In this document: positions 1 through 8,033 of the stretch, piece by piece | Layout: every line of letters begins with the position of its first letter | How positions within the stretch are numbered: position 1 is the first letter of the stretch | Assembly (NCBI RefSeq): GCF_015291725.1 | Contig: NZ_CP030038.1 | Span: 4,081,001 to 4,145,000 of the forward strand | From: Bradyrhizobium sp. CCBAU 51765 | Lineage (GTDB): Bacteria; Pseudomonadota; Alphaproteobacteria; Rhizobiales; Xanthobacteraceae | Length of the DNA: 64,000 bases | Reading direction: 5' to 3' | The notes under the pieces: model-generated | The model's input: only the letters and a program-made list of their open reading frames with translations | The model's database searches: none | Told to the model about the DNA's origin: nothing | Program-made: the position numbers and the translations under genes

Positions 1-675
1 TCGAACGCGAAGCTGGCGGAGTCGTCGATCGGCACATTGAACAGCATCATGGGCGCACTCCAGAAATTCGAATCGACTGGAGCCGCGGCCGCCATGGCCG
101 AGGGCGTGCGCAACAACGTCCAAGATATCCTAAACTCAATCGAGGACTGGACCGCACTGTTCGGGCGGATCAATAGCGCTTTCGACAGGTTCAAGGCCGA
201 CCCGTTCGGCATGCTGCCGTCGAGCGAGAACCGGAATCCTCGGTCCGGCTACAAGCCCGATGATGCGCAATGGCCGTCGTCGGCCGCTCCGATTCCATTC
301 TTGGCGTCGACCGGCAACGCGACATATGTCCCGGCAGAAGGGCGCTGGGTCTCGGGCAACCCGCGCACCGGCGGCAATCGGATGCTCGCTCCGCCGTCAT
401 TTCCGGCGCCGGGCGTGACCGATACGATGACCTACGGCACCGGCGCAGGACAGGTCACGGCGCAGGTCACCGGCGAGGTGCACGGCACAGGAAAGTTTGA
501 CATCAACGTCAACGCCGGCTCGTCGCTGATCGAGGTAGTGCGCCGCGCTGAAGCCGTCATCGCCCTCGCGGGCCACATTTCCAGCAACGGTCCCGGCTCG
601 ACCGGCAAGAGCAGTCCGGATGCCGCGGCGCCGTCCAATCCTCGCCCGGACTCCACTTGGAACATGGCGCCATGA
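1..675 (+). CDS. Phage tail tape-measure-like protein, C-terminal part (left end cut by window)
   Basis: The reading frame is open from base 1, so this is the 3' part of a longer gene. A TTG at 37 is not needed as a start. About 224 residues are visible: a helical stretch (roughly residues 1-70), a Pro/Gly/Ser-rich linker, then a short beta-rich module with the motif VTAQVTGEVHGTGKFDINVNAGSS near residues 150-175. That layout resembles the C-termini of phage tail tape-measure or minor tail proteins in rhizobial prophages. It overlaps the next gene by 4 bases (ATGA). The phage assignment is inferred from this pattern and from the spike-like gene downstream; a different tail or cell-surface protein is possible. 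Confidence 0.55.
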   Translation, partial: SNAKLAESSIGTLNSIMGALQKFESTGAAAAMAEGVRNNVQDILNSIEDWTALFGRINSAFDRFKADPFGMLPSSENRNPRSGYKPDDAQWPSSAAPIPFLASTGNATYVPAEGRWVSGNPRTGGNRMLAPPSFPAPGVTDTMTYGTGAGQVTAQVTGEVHGTGKFDINVNAGSSLIEVVRRAEAVIALAGHISSNGPGSTGKSSPDAAAPSNPRPDSTWNMAP

Positions 676-968
676 CCCGACGACGCAGCACGGCAGAACG
701 GCTGCAGGAGCTGGAGCGTCTGGTCGACAGCGCTACGCAGAGGGGCCTGATCTGCGAGGCTATGCTGGCGATGTCTTTGGGGATGTTGCTGCGCCATGTG
801 TCGACGGATCTCCGCTCGGAGATGCTGCGCGAATTGCGCGCGTGTACCTATTTCGATGCAACTGGACCATGTCAGCGGCAGGCCGAGAACAGCGTGCTGG
901 AGGCGGAAGAGAAATTTGATCTGCTCCTCGACACGATCGAGCACATAGCACGAGCGCCACAACAATGA
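672..968 (+). CDS. Hypothetical 98-residue helical protein in tail module
   Basis: The ATG at 672 overlaps the TGA of the preceding gene (ATGA), and its own TGA overlaps the next ATG in the same way, so translation is probably coupled along the three genes. The N-terminus is basic (MTRRRSTAERLQELERL). The rest is predicted helical, with few prolines and heptad-like leucines, ending in an acidic amphipathic helix (EAEEKFDLLLDTIEHIA). No family was recognised. Its place after a tape-measure-like gene suggests a phage structural or assembly accessory protein, but nothing in the sequence shows a function. Confidence 0.6.
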   Translation: MTRRRSTAERLQELERLVDSATQRGLICEAMLAMSLGMLLRHVSTDLRSEMLRELRACTYFDATGPCQRQAENSVLEAEEKFDLLLDTIEHIARAPQQ

Positions 969-1177
969 AGATCGGAACGTTGAGAATGTTCGACGAGGTG
1001 CGCGGCTATGGGTTCATCAGGCCCGACGAAGGCGACTCTGATTTCTTCGTTCACATAAAAGCCTTCCAGAAGATAGGCGTCATTCCGGAGATAGGGATGC
1101 GCCTTCAATTTGAGCAATGGCCGACAAAAGACGGGCGCCTGAGGGCAGGGCGGTTGCTTCCAGAGCACGGAGAGTAG
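965..1177 (+). CDS. Cold-shock-domain protein encoded inside the phage tail module
   Basis: A 70-residue single cold-shock (OB-fold) domain. The RNP1-like motif GYGFIRPDEGDSDFFVHI combines the aromatic RNP1 and FVHI RNP2 elements that bind single-stranded RNA or DNA. It is close to CspA-family length but divergent at both ends: it lacks the usual GTVKWFN start and has GTLRMFDEVRGYGF instead. It is coupled to the upstream gene by an ATGA overlap. The family role is nucleic-acid chaperoning. Why a tail operon carries one is not obvious; it may help phage mRNA translation or be a passenger gene. Confidence 0.8.
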   Translation: MKIGTLRMFDEVRGYGFIRPDEGDSDFFVHIKAFQKIGVIPEIGMRLQFEQWPTKDGRLRAGRLLPEHGE

Positions 1178-1182
1178 ACAAA

Positions 1183-2886
1183 ATGCGCTTTGGTGTTGGT
1201 GTCCGCTTTCCCGTCCCAAACGCGGTCGCGCTGGTCGGCAAGGCGTTCGTGCGCAGCCGCATGACGGCCGCCTCGATCGGTAAGACGCCGCTAGCAGGCA
1301 AGATCGCCTCTCGCCTCACATTCCGCTCGGCGCTCGGCAGCGTCCCCATCATCACGTCGACCTCGTTTACGATCGGCTCCAATTTAGGTTTCGATGCATT
1401 CATTGCGCATGTCGACGCCACCAACAGCCCGACGTCATATGCAATCACAGCCGGAAATCCATCGGGCTATTTCGCGTTGTACAATACGGGCAACCTTCGC
1501 ACGGGCCTATCTGCGGCGCCGCCTGATGGCGTCTACAACCTGACGGTCACCGCGTCGAACAGCTACGGCATGAGTCCAGCGAAATCCATCGGCGTGTCGG
1601 TCGGCACGGCGCCGGTCGTTGTGGGAACGACGTTCAATCTGTCACTTCCCGCCACGTCTGGCGCGCACGTCGGCACGGTCACGGCAACCGGCGGCACGCC
1701 CACCGCATGGTCCATCACTGCGGGCAACTCCGCCGGGTACTTCGCAATCGACAATTCCGGCCTGATCACCGTCACGTCGGCCGGCGCCTCTGGCCTGACC
1801 GCTCAGACCTACGGCCTCACGGTCCAGGCGACCAACGCGCTCGGCAGCAACACTGGCAGCGTTAGCATCGTCGCCTCGGCTGTTGCGAGCCCTGGAGATG
1901 GATCTGCGAACGCTCCCACCGGAGCGGCACAATTCCCGAGCCTCTTGAACGCAATGGCCGCGCGTCCTCCGTGGAGTGTGGCCGGCGTAGACTACCGCAC
2001 AGGCATCAACACCGGAGTCACGCTGAAAGATCCCGCGACCATTTCCATCGCGGGTGTCGACGTGGACACCGGCTCGCGAATCGTCACGATTCTCGGCGAC
2101 AACGTGGTGATTGATGCCTACGACTTCTCGATGGGAGGCGGCTGGTATTTGAACATTGGCAGCGCGACCCTGAACGGCGGCGTTAATGCCATCATCACAA
2201 ACTGCAAATTCCGCATCAACACGCTCTGGATTCGAAACCAGCCAGGCGCCGGCAATCCCGGCTCGACGATCCGATATTGCGAATTCGACGGCGGCTTCAC
2301 GAGCGCGGACTCGAACGCACCGGAATTCCTGATCGACTACAGGGCAAACGGCGATCACATCTTTGAGTACAACTGGATTCACAACGTGGCGTGCGACGTC
2401 TTCAGCATCGCCGGCTACTACAACGACGGCCAACTTTCGAAGTGGACCTGTCGCTTCAACGTCGTGAACGACACGGGCTACAACTCGGCTCTAGGATGGC
2501 ATCCGGATTGGGTGCAAACCTACGGCGGCGCCATCACGGAAATTGATTTCAGCTACAACACCTTCGCCGAGATCAGCGGCGGCGGCGCGGTGCAGGGCGT
2601 CTGCGGAGACCCGAATGGTCCGTGGTACGGCGGCGCGATTCACCACAACACGTTCTATTGCGGCGATAGCGTCCACATCAACTTCTACGTTACGCCGTAC
2701 ACGCCGGGCAGCCAGTTGATCGACGTTCACGATAACTACGCGCGACTCAAGGCCGGAAGCTTCGGAGGGACGGGCGTTGTGTTCAATTACCCGGCATCCG
2801 AAACGGACGGCAATTGGCACGACAACGTCAACATGTCGACCGGCTCAACCTTTGGCTCGTGGAGTTCCGGCGGCACGCCGCCGTGA
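1183..2886 (+). CDS. Tail-spike/fibre-like protein with cadherin-like repeats and a right-handed beta-helix
   Basis: The ATG at 1183 follows a good ribosome site (GGAGAG, 11 bases upstream); codons before it read poorly. The 567-residue protein has a short N-terminal anchor. It is followed by two Ig/cadherin-like repeats (about residues 65-240) with the recurring pattern SYAITAGNPSGYFAL / AWSITAGNSAGYFAI and TVTASNSYG / TVQATNALG. From about 290 to 550 there is a Gly/Asn-rich region with periodic N-x-F/I rungs (ITNCKF, IRYCEFDGG, FEYNWIHN, FSYNTF, IHHNTFY), typical of a parallel beta-helix. Spikes of this build bind or cut host surface polysaccharide. No catalytic residues could be assigned. 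Confidence 0.6.
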   Translation: MRFGVGVRFPVPNAVALVGKAFVRSRMTAASIGKTPLAGKIASRLTFRSALGSVPIITSTSFTIGSNLGFDAFIAHVDATNSPTSYAITAGNPSGYFALYNTGNLRTGLSAAPPDGVYNLTVTASNSYGMSPAKSIGVSVGTAPVVVGTTFNLSLPATSGAHVGTVTATGGTPTAWSITAGNSAGYFAIDNSGLITVTSAGASGLTAQTYGLTVQATNALGSNTGSVSIVASAVASPGDGSANAPTGAAQFPSLLNAMAARPPWSVAGVDYRTGINTGVTLKDPATISIAGVDVDTGSRIVTILGDNVVIDAYDFSMGGGWYLNIGSATLNGGVNAIITNCKFRINTLWIRNQPGAGNPGSTIRYCEFDGGFTSADSNAPEFLIDYRANGDHIFEYNWIHNVACDVFSIAGYYNDGQLSKWTCRFNVVNDTGYNSALGWHPDWVQTYGGAITEIDFSYNTFAEISGGGAVQGVCGDPNGPWYGGAIHHNTFYCGDSVHINFYVTPYTPGSQLIDVHDNYARLKAGSFGGTGVVFNYPASETDGNWHDNVNMSTGSTFGSWSSGGTPP

Positions 2887-2922
2887 CCCTGACAGGAACT
2901 CTCAATCCCACCACCCCACCAA

Positions 2923-2948
2923 AACCGGGGGCAACTCACCCCCCGGTT
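2923..2948 (+). terminator. GC-rich hairpin between spike gene and next gene
   Basis: AACCGGGGG at 2923-2931 pairs with CCCCCGGTT at 2940-2948 around an 8-base loop. There is no U-run after it, so it is not a classical intrinsic terminator. It may protect the upstream mRNA end or act with Rho. Confidence 0.4.
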
Positions 2949-2968
2949 AAGATCAGGAGGCTTTTGGA

Positions 2969-3601
2969 ATGGCACTAGCACTGGACGGCTCGGTCCACGC
3001 GGTCGGTTCGGGCGCATCGCTCGCGGTCGGCACGCTCACGACATCGAACGCAAATGTTGTCGTGATGATCGCGATTCAAGTCAATGGCGACTCCGTCGCG
3101 AGCGTGACCGACACCGGCTCGCACACTTGGCAACACCGTGCCTCGGCCGGTGACGCGCCGTTTACCGTCGAATTGTGGTGGACCACCTCTCTTGCCGCGT
3201 TCAACAACGCCATCACGGTAAGTCTCGGCGCGGGCGATAGCAGTTTCCTCACAGCTACCGCATGGGGCATCAGCGGAGCTGACGCGACGACTCCGTTCGA
3301 TGCCAACGCGGCGCTGCCCGACACCGGAAACACCGGCGCGCGATCCATCACCACGTCAGATGCCAACGATTTCCTGATCCACTGCGCCCGGCTGAACAAT
3401 CAGAACGGCACGCCGGCCACCGGCTGGACCGAGATCCAGGACAACACGGACTATTTCCTGGTCCAGTACAAGATCGTTAGCGCCACGCAGAGCGCGCTTA
3501 GCGTCGATACGGGCGGTGAGACGAACAACGGATCGATTGCCGACGCTGTCCAACAGGCCGGCGCGCTCGTCGACAACCTGATGCCTCAGATCTGGATGTG
3601 A
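2969..3601 (+). CDS. Hypothetical beta-rich protein, probably phage-derived
   Basis: A 210-residue protein with a strong Shine-Dalgarno (AGGAGG at 2956-2961) before ATG 2969. The composition is Ala/Gly/Thr/Ser/Asp-rich with alternating beta-strand patterns, no signal peptide and no membrane segment. The motif DTGSHTWQHRASAGD followed by VELWWTTSLAAFNNAITVSLG recalls small beta-sandwich proteins found beside tail fibres in rhizobial prophages. It is the last gene before a hairpin, so it probably closes the tail transcription unit. A carbohydrate-binding or fibre-accessory role is a guess from fold pattern only. Confidence 0.6.
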   Translation: MALALDGSVHAVGSGASLAVGTLTTSNANVVVMIAIQVNGDSVASVTDTGSHTWQHRASAGDAPFTVELWWTTSLAAFNNAITVSLGAGDSSFLTATAWGISGADATTPFDANAALPDTGNTGARSITTSDANDFLIHCARLNNQNGTPATGWTEIQDNTDYFLVQYKIVSATQSALSVDTGGETNNGSIADAVQQAGALVDNLMPQIWM

Positions 3602-3604
3602 TTT

Positions 3605-3630
3605 GGCGGGGGCAGTCTTTCGCCCCTGCC
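3605..3630 (+). terminator. Hairpin after the tail module
   Basis: GGCGGGGGC at 3605-3613 pairs with GCCCCTGCC at 3622-3630 (one G-U pair). It directly follows the stop codon at 3601. No T-run follows, so termination would need Rho or another factor. Confidence 0.35.
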
Positions 3631-3774
3631 ACCCCCCTTGGGCGACGGCGGATGTAACCGCGCCCTGGGGCCCGCTCCACACCCCTTATTTTGTAGCGTC
3701 TGCGAAGGCCCGATCGACACTCGGGCTAGGTGGGTAGCCGCCGCATCAAACGGCACCCAGGGAGGAGGGTAGTC

Positions 3775-4635
3775 ATGTCAAAGCGTCGCAGCCGATTGGA
3801 GGACGACGATGATTGCTGCAAATCTGGGCCTATCCCGGCTTCGGTTCACGCGTGGGCGCGCGAGCCTTGGCCGGGCAAGCTACAAGCGGTTCTCGACGCA
3901 TTGGAGATCGAGGCGCTCGACGATGGCTCGCGGCTGTACCTTCAAAGACAGCTCCATATCGGCAGTTTGTTCGACCAAGATCGCACGGGGCATCTCGTTA
4001 TGACGCTACGGTGCATCACCGAATCCGAGGGCAATGATGGCGCGCTCACGGAGCGGTATATCAGGGCCGTCTCTGGCGCGATCGGGCCATATGCCGATCG
4101 CGGCCTCGCCCTTATCGAGGCATTTGACCAAATCTCATTGGTCGGCATCTTTGAGCAGATGCGCGCGCTGGAATACTTCTACGAGAAGGAGGCCACGGAC
4201 GCGCTGGAGCGGATCTTGCGGCACAAGCTGCGCCGTGCCCTTGATCCAACAGCGCCAGAGCTAGCGCCGCCGCCAACGAAGCAAGAGCGCCTTGCCGCGG
4301 CCAAGGCGCGTGCCGCCGCGGCAAGGCTTGCGACCGTCGAGCGCAATATCGACATCGGCCGGCAGATGGCCGCGCTTCGTGACATGACTCCATGCAACAA
4401 AAAGTTTGGCCGATTGCGCGCCAAGCAATTCGACTTCCCGCAACGGGAATCCGCGGAAATGCTGAGGGTGGCGCGGATGTACGGCGATCGGCCCGAGTTC
4501 TATCGCATCACAACTTGGCCTGTGCTGGTGGAGCTATCGGCACCTGGGACGCCACCGGCGCTGCGCCGCAAGGCCGAGGCAAGGATAGCGGCAGGCGAGC
4601 GCGTCACCGGCGCAGAGATCATCCGTGCTCGCTGA
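3775..4635 (+). CDS. Hypothetical 286-residue protein
   Basis: The ATG at 3775 is preceded by GGGAGGAGGG. An acidic N-terminus with a CC pair (residues 13-14) is followed by mostly helical sequence. An Ala-rich amphipathic stretch lies near residues 170-200 (KQERLAAAKARAAAARLATVERN). The last third contains a FPQRESAEMLRVARMYGDRPEFYRI segment. There is no signal peptide or membrane helix. No family was recognised. It lies between the tail module and a strong terminator at 4879, perhaps with the small downstream ORF. Codon use looks like real coding sequence. Confidence 0.6.
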   Translation: MSKRRSRLEDDDDCCKSGPIPASVHAWAREPWPGKLQAVLDALEIEALDDGSRLYLQRQLHIGSLFDQDRTGHLVMTLRCITESEGNDGALTERYIRAVSGAIGPYADRGLALIEAFDQISLVGIFEQMRALEYFYEKEATDALERILRHKLRRALDPTAPELAPPPTKQERLAAAKARAAAARLATVERNIDIGRQMAALRDMTPCNKKFGRLRAKQFDFPQRESAEMLRVARMYGDRPEFYRITTWPVLVELSAPGTPPALRRKAEARIAAGERVTGAEIIRAR

Positions 4636-4894
4636 TTTTGAGCGCAGGCTCCGCCGTCTGGACCGGCGAGGGCATCAGGACCTCCAGCGGCCCCGGCCTC
4701 ACGACATTCTTCTCTACCCGGGCCCGGGGCCGTCCTATCGCATTATCGTCTACTCGCTGCCGGCGCAGGAGCCACCCCGCGCAGGCCTTACCAACCGGCC
4801 CTGTGCAAAAGTGAACATAACAAATTTCCGGGCCGGACTAGGCTGGCTGTGCTTGGTCCCAAGCCAGGCAACCTCCAACGGCTCCGGCATTTAG
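4625..4894 (+). CDS. Possible small protein overlapping the end of the 286-residue gene
   Basis: A GTG at 4625 opens an 89-codon frame that overlaps the preceding gene by 11 bases and ends inside the 5' arm of the terminator at 4879. The first 45 residues (FERRLRRLDRRGHQDLQRP, PGPSYRIIVYSL) look protein-like. The remainder looks like untranslated sequence read through. It may be a real coupled gene, a decayed one, or spurious. Confidence 0.3.
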   Translation: MLADFERRLRRLDRRGHQDLQRPRPHDILLYPGPGPSYRIIVYSLPAQEPPRAGLTNRPCAKVNITNFRAGLGWLCLVPSQATSNGSGI

Positions 4895-4921
4895 GGTTGT
4901 GCCGGGGCCGTTTTCCTTTTT
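4879..4921 (+). terminator. Strong intrinsic terminator
   Basis: CGGCTCCGGCA at 4879-4889 pairs with TGCCGGGGCCG at 4900-4910 (11 pairs, one G-U) around a 10-base loop. It is followed by TTTTCCTTTTT, a textbook rho-independent terminator closing the unit that starts at 3775. Confidence 0.85.
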
Positions 4922-4940
4922 GCCCTTGGTGCGGTGGTCC

Positions 4941-5156
4941 ATGTTTAACGATGCACTCTTCGATGAGTTGAGGCAGCTGGAGCGCAATGTCGTCGAAGCT
5001 GAGCGGCGGCTGGCCGAGCAGGAGGCGATGATCGTCGAACTGAAACGGCAACACCAGGATATCAGCAGCGCGGAGGCCGAATTGGAAACAATGCGCGCGA
5101 ACCAGCGGCAGCGTCAGCAGGACCGACAGCGGCTTCTATCGTTGCTGCAACGCTAA
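4941..5156 (+). CDS. Small coiled-coil protein (71 residues)
   Basis: From ATG 4941 the whole product is one charged heptad-patterned helix. It begins MFNDALFDELRQLERNVVEAE, continues through Glu/Gln/Arg-rich repeats and ends RLLSLLQR. It has no cysteines, membrane segment or signal. It lies immediately downstream of the terminator, so it should have its own promoter or rely on read-through. No family was recognised. A phage scaffold or spanin-like helper is possible but not shown. Confidence 0.5.
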   Translation: MFNDALFDELRQLERNVVEAERRLAEQEAMIVELKRQHQDISSAEAELETMRANQRQRQQDRQRLLSLLQR

Positions 5157-5471
5157 GGGACGTTCTGCAGTGAGGCTCCACGCGGCATCTCGGCCGCGGT
5201 CGGATGGCTGTTGTTAGCGCTGGTCGGTGCCGTCCTGGCCGCGGCTTCGCTGTGCACGCGGCGATGCCGGCCGTCTCTCGCGAGCGGCGCTTCTCGGAGC
5301 AGCGTTTACTCTGGCGGCCTGTCTTATTGCGATTAAGATTGACTTTATACTCCGAGTTAATGATATTTAATATGAAAATAAGCCAAATTAAATGACGCCC
5401 GTGCCTGAGCTTGGAGCCTGAAACGCCGGGCATTTTTCTCAGCGACGCATCTCAGGGACACCCGGGTGGCA
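5157..5471. promoter_or_regulatory. Non-coding stretch with an AT-rich promoter-like region
   Basis: No convincing gene is present. Within a GC-rich genome, bases 5330-5395 are strikingly AT-rich. TTGACT at 5339-5344 and GATATT at 5362-5367, spaced 17 bases, form a plausible sigma-70 promoter pointing at the H-NS-like gene at 5472. The AT-rich tract would also suit binding by H-NS-type silencers. Confidence 0.4.
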
Positions 5472-5642
5472 ATGGACCGAGATCAGCTTGACGCGATGTC
5501 CATCGATGAGTTGTGGGCGCTGCACACCGACGTGGACCAGGTCCTAGCGGTGAAGCTGACCGCAGCAAAGCGCGACCTTGAGGAGCGGCTTGATCAGCTC
5601 GGCTGGAGAGCAGAGTGGAAGGAACCCGGGAAAAAGCACTGA
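5472..5642 (+). CDS. H-NS-like N-terminal domain only (56 residues)
   Basis: From ATG 5472 the product begins MDRDQLDAMSIDELWALHTD and continues VDQVLAVKLTAAKRDLEERL, ending EWKEPGKKH. The pattern M-S-I-D-E-L-W-x-L-H, then K-L-T-A-x-K-x-x-L-E-x-R-L, is that of the N-terminal oligomerisation helices of alphaproteobacterial H-NS/HvrA-family proteins. The C-terminal DNA-binding part of the family (the YRNP...W-GRG segment) is absent, and the bases after the stop do not encode it in any frame. The protein could be a decayed copy. It could also be a dominant-negative partner that poisons host H-NS, as truncated H-NS proteins in mobile elements do. Confidence 0.6.
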   Translation: MDRDQLDAMSIDELWALHTDVDQVLAVKLTAAKRDLEERLDQLGWRAEWKEPGKKH

Positions 5643-5809
5643 GTAACGACAGAGCCTCCGGCGCGAGTGTTATAAATAGTGATTAATTGTAATTAACTTA
5701 ATTTATGCTTTTTGGGTCGCTACGTGATTTAATTGTTGCCTCATTATACAGAAGCGCGGCGCGGCCTTCCTATTCTATTTCCCCTGCGCCCGCTCGGAAG
5801 GGTCCGGCC

Positions 5810-6028
5810 ATGACTGGTCTCCATCATTTCCAAAATTCCCCAGGGTCAATGCGATCGGCCGCTCCCTTCGAATGGGCCAACTTGCCCGAGGCGGGCAATC
5901 GCGGCGGTCGAGCGGACGCCGCGGCCGCTGTTCTTCGGCTCCGCTTCGAAGCGCTCGCTGCTCAGATTGCCGAGTTGGAAGCGCTTCGTGGACGCGTTCT
6001 TGAGGCTGAGCAGAAGATCGCCTCTTAA
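5810..6028 (+). CDS. Hypothetical 72-residue protein with C-terminal coiled coil
   Basis: ATG 5810 is the best start; the frame upstream to 5705 is AT-rich and reads unlike protein. The N-terminal half is low-complexity (GLHHFQNSPGSMRSAAPFEW). The last 35 residues form an Ala/Leu/Glu helix (AAAVLRLRFEALAAQIAELEALRGR). No family was recognised. AT-rich sequence at 5680-5760 may carry its promoter. Confidence 0.45.
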   Translation: MTGLHHFQNSPGSMRSAAPFEWANLPEAGNRGGRADAAAAVLRLRFEALAAQIAELEALRGRVLEAEQKIAS

Positions 6029-6191
6029 GCTGAACAAGGCAGGCTGCCCTCAATTGCGAGTTCCTCTGCCGAACGAAGGCTCTTGCGCTTCAACTAGTGA
6101 TCAAGCGGCAGCAACAACACTGACCTTTTGAGCCGTAGCGTGGCTTGGTGATTCGTTTCTTACGTGGGGATGCAGCAAGGGGAGGCGAGAT

Positions 6192-7706
6192 ATGGTCAAG
6201 CGAGTTCGGATTACCGCAGGTGATCTGACAGATCACGACATCGGAACAAACGACGTTTTGGTCGGCGCTGCGGACGTGATCAACTTGCTATATGGGGATG
6301 CCGGTGGAAGCCTGCTCGATCACGCTATTGGAGGAAATGACACTTTTACCGGCGGCACGAACTCGACGAACTTTTTCGTTGGCGATGCGCGTCGAGACAT
6401 GTCCGATCACGCGAGAGGTGGTGCCGACACATTCAGCGGTGGGGCGGACTCGATCAACACGTTGATCGGTGACGCGGGCGGAAACATGTCCGATCACGCC
6501 ACCGGTGGCGATGACACCTTTTCGGGTGGCGACAGCCACTTCCAACAGCCTCCTTCCACGAACATCGCCTACGGTGATGCCTACGACAGTATGTCTGGCC
6601 ACGCTCGGGGCGGTAACGACACTTACATGTCTGGGATTTTGGCCACCAATACGTTTTATGGCGACGCTGGCGGCAACATGGCCGACCACGCCAGCGGCGG
6701 CCAAGACACATTCATTACCGGTCCTGCCCTGAGTGGGTATAGCGGGACCCCGACCACATTCTTCGGCGACGCCGGCGAAAGCATGTCTGGGTACGCAAAA
6801 GGAGGCGACGACACGCTAACAACGAACGGCCATAGCAACACCATCCATTATTATGGCGATGCCGGCGGAAACATGTCCGACCGGGCCCAGGGCGGCAACG
6901 ACGCATTTACAACCAGCGGCATTGAAGACAACTACTTCTTTTACGGCGACGCCGGCGGCAATTTGTCGGGCCATGTTAAAGGTGGGGACGACATCTTGAG
7001 GTTTGTCGCAATTCCCCACTTCATGAACGACTTTAGCTATTTCTGCGGCGACGCCGGCGGCGATATGCTGGAATTCGCGCATGGTGGCAACGATACGATG
7101 GACAGTGCCGCAAACGATATCGGTGAGGCTACGTTCTTTGGTGACGCCGGCGGGAATATGCGGGATCATTCAGTCGGCGGCGATGACAAATTCGTAGGTG
7201 GCCCGAGGGCGTTTTTATGCGTGGCTTATGGTGATGCACTGACAATGTCCGGCGATGCGTCTGGTGGCAACGATACGCTTATAGCGGGCAGTGTTCTTTC
7301 TGGTGGTTACAGCACCTTAGTTGGCGATGCGCAGACTATGACCGACAGAGCCCACGGCGGCAATGACAGGCTGATCAGCGGCACCGGAAACGACGACATG
7401 TGGGGCGACGCTCAGGTAATGCTCGGCCGCGCGAAAGGAGGAAACGACTACTTCGCCTTCAATTTCAGCAGCGGTCACGACAAGATCGAGGATTTTGGTC
7501 AGGGGCTCTCAAATCTGGGAACCGACCACATCGATGTTTCGGCACTCGGAATCGTGAACTTCAGCGATCTGACCATCTCAGCATTCGATCCAACGACGCA
7601 CGAGAGCACGATCACATTCAATGCAGGTAATGATGTCGTGGTGCACAGCGAGGAAGCGCTCAGGCCACAGGATTTCATTTTCGCGCCGCATGACCTCTTA
7701 ATCTAA
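6192..7706 (+). CDS. RTX-like repeat protein, probably type I secreted
   Basis: ATG 6192 follows AGGGGAGGCGAG. Residues about 33-420 hold 13 tandem units of 25-40 residues built on the core GDAGGNMSDHARGGNDTF. Each unit joins a GDA(GG)xM turn to a GGNDTF turn resembling the GGxGxDxx calcium-binding nonapeptide of RTX proteins. The C-terminal 85 residues (FSSGHDKIEDFGQG, DHIDVSALGI, DFIFA near the end) match the tails of RTX proteins that carry the uncleaved type I secretion signal. There is no N-terminal signal peptide, as expected. No secretion genes are adjacent. It is probably a calcium-dependent surface or secreted protein of unknown activity. Confidence 0.7.
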   Translation: MVKRVRITAGDLTDHDIGTNDVLVGAADVINLLYGDAGGSLLDHAIGGNDTFTGGTNSTNFFVGDARRDMSDHARGGADTFSGGADSINTLIGDAGGNMSDHATGGDDTFSGGDSHFQQPPSTNIAYGDAYDSMSGHARGGNDTYMSGILATNTFYGDAGGNMADHASGGQDTFITGPALSGYSGTPTTFFGDAGESMSGYAKGGDDTLTTNGHSNTIHYYGDAGGNMSDRAQGGNDAFTTSGIEDNYFFYGDAGGNLSGHVKGGDDILRFVAIPHFMNDFSYFCGDAGGDMLEFAHGGNDTMDSAANDIGEATFFGDAGGNMRDHSVGGDDKFVGGPRAFLCVAYGDALTMSGDASGGNDTLIAGSVLSGGYSTLVGDAQTMTDRAHGGNDRLISGTGNDDMWGDAQVMLGRAKGGNDYFAFNFSSGHDKIEDFGQGLSNLGTDHIDVSALGIVNFSDLTISAFDPTTHESTITFNAGNDVVVHSEEALRPQDFIFAPHDLLI

Positions 7707-8033
7707 AGGGGAAACAGGCTCGCCTTGATTCAAGATCGAGGGCGCGCCGGGGCCTGGCGAAGGCCCAGGAGTGAGCATCCCGCTGTTCCTGATTTAACGT
7801 TTTTCTGAGACAGCGGCGTGTTTCAGCGCCCTGGATCGATCCCCCAGCAGTCGGTCCCGATCCTGCAGGTGCAGAGCTTCATCTCATTCCCACGGCGCCC
7901 AGTTCGTCCATTAAGGAACTGGTTACAAGTCAATGTCATCATTGTGTATTACGCCGCCATTTGCGGCGAGCATTCTGAGAACGGCTTAATACTTCGACAC
8001 GCCCGGTTGGCGGTCTCTTTCAGGAGAGGCCCA
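7707..8033. other. Intergenic, no convincing gene
   Basis: It holds a weak hairpin (GGGCCT/AGGCCC around 7750-7770) and the leader of the small gene at 8034, including a ribosome site (CAGGAGAGG). Nothing else could be supported. Confidence 0.4.

Noticed and set aside
6280..7440. Tandem DNA repeats that could suggest a CRISPR array
   Set aside because: The repetition is in frame, degenerate and encodes the RTX-like protein units; there are no uniform repeats with unique spacers and no cas genes.
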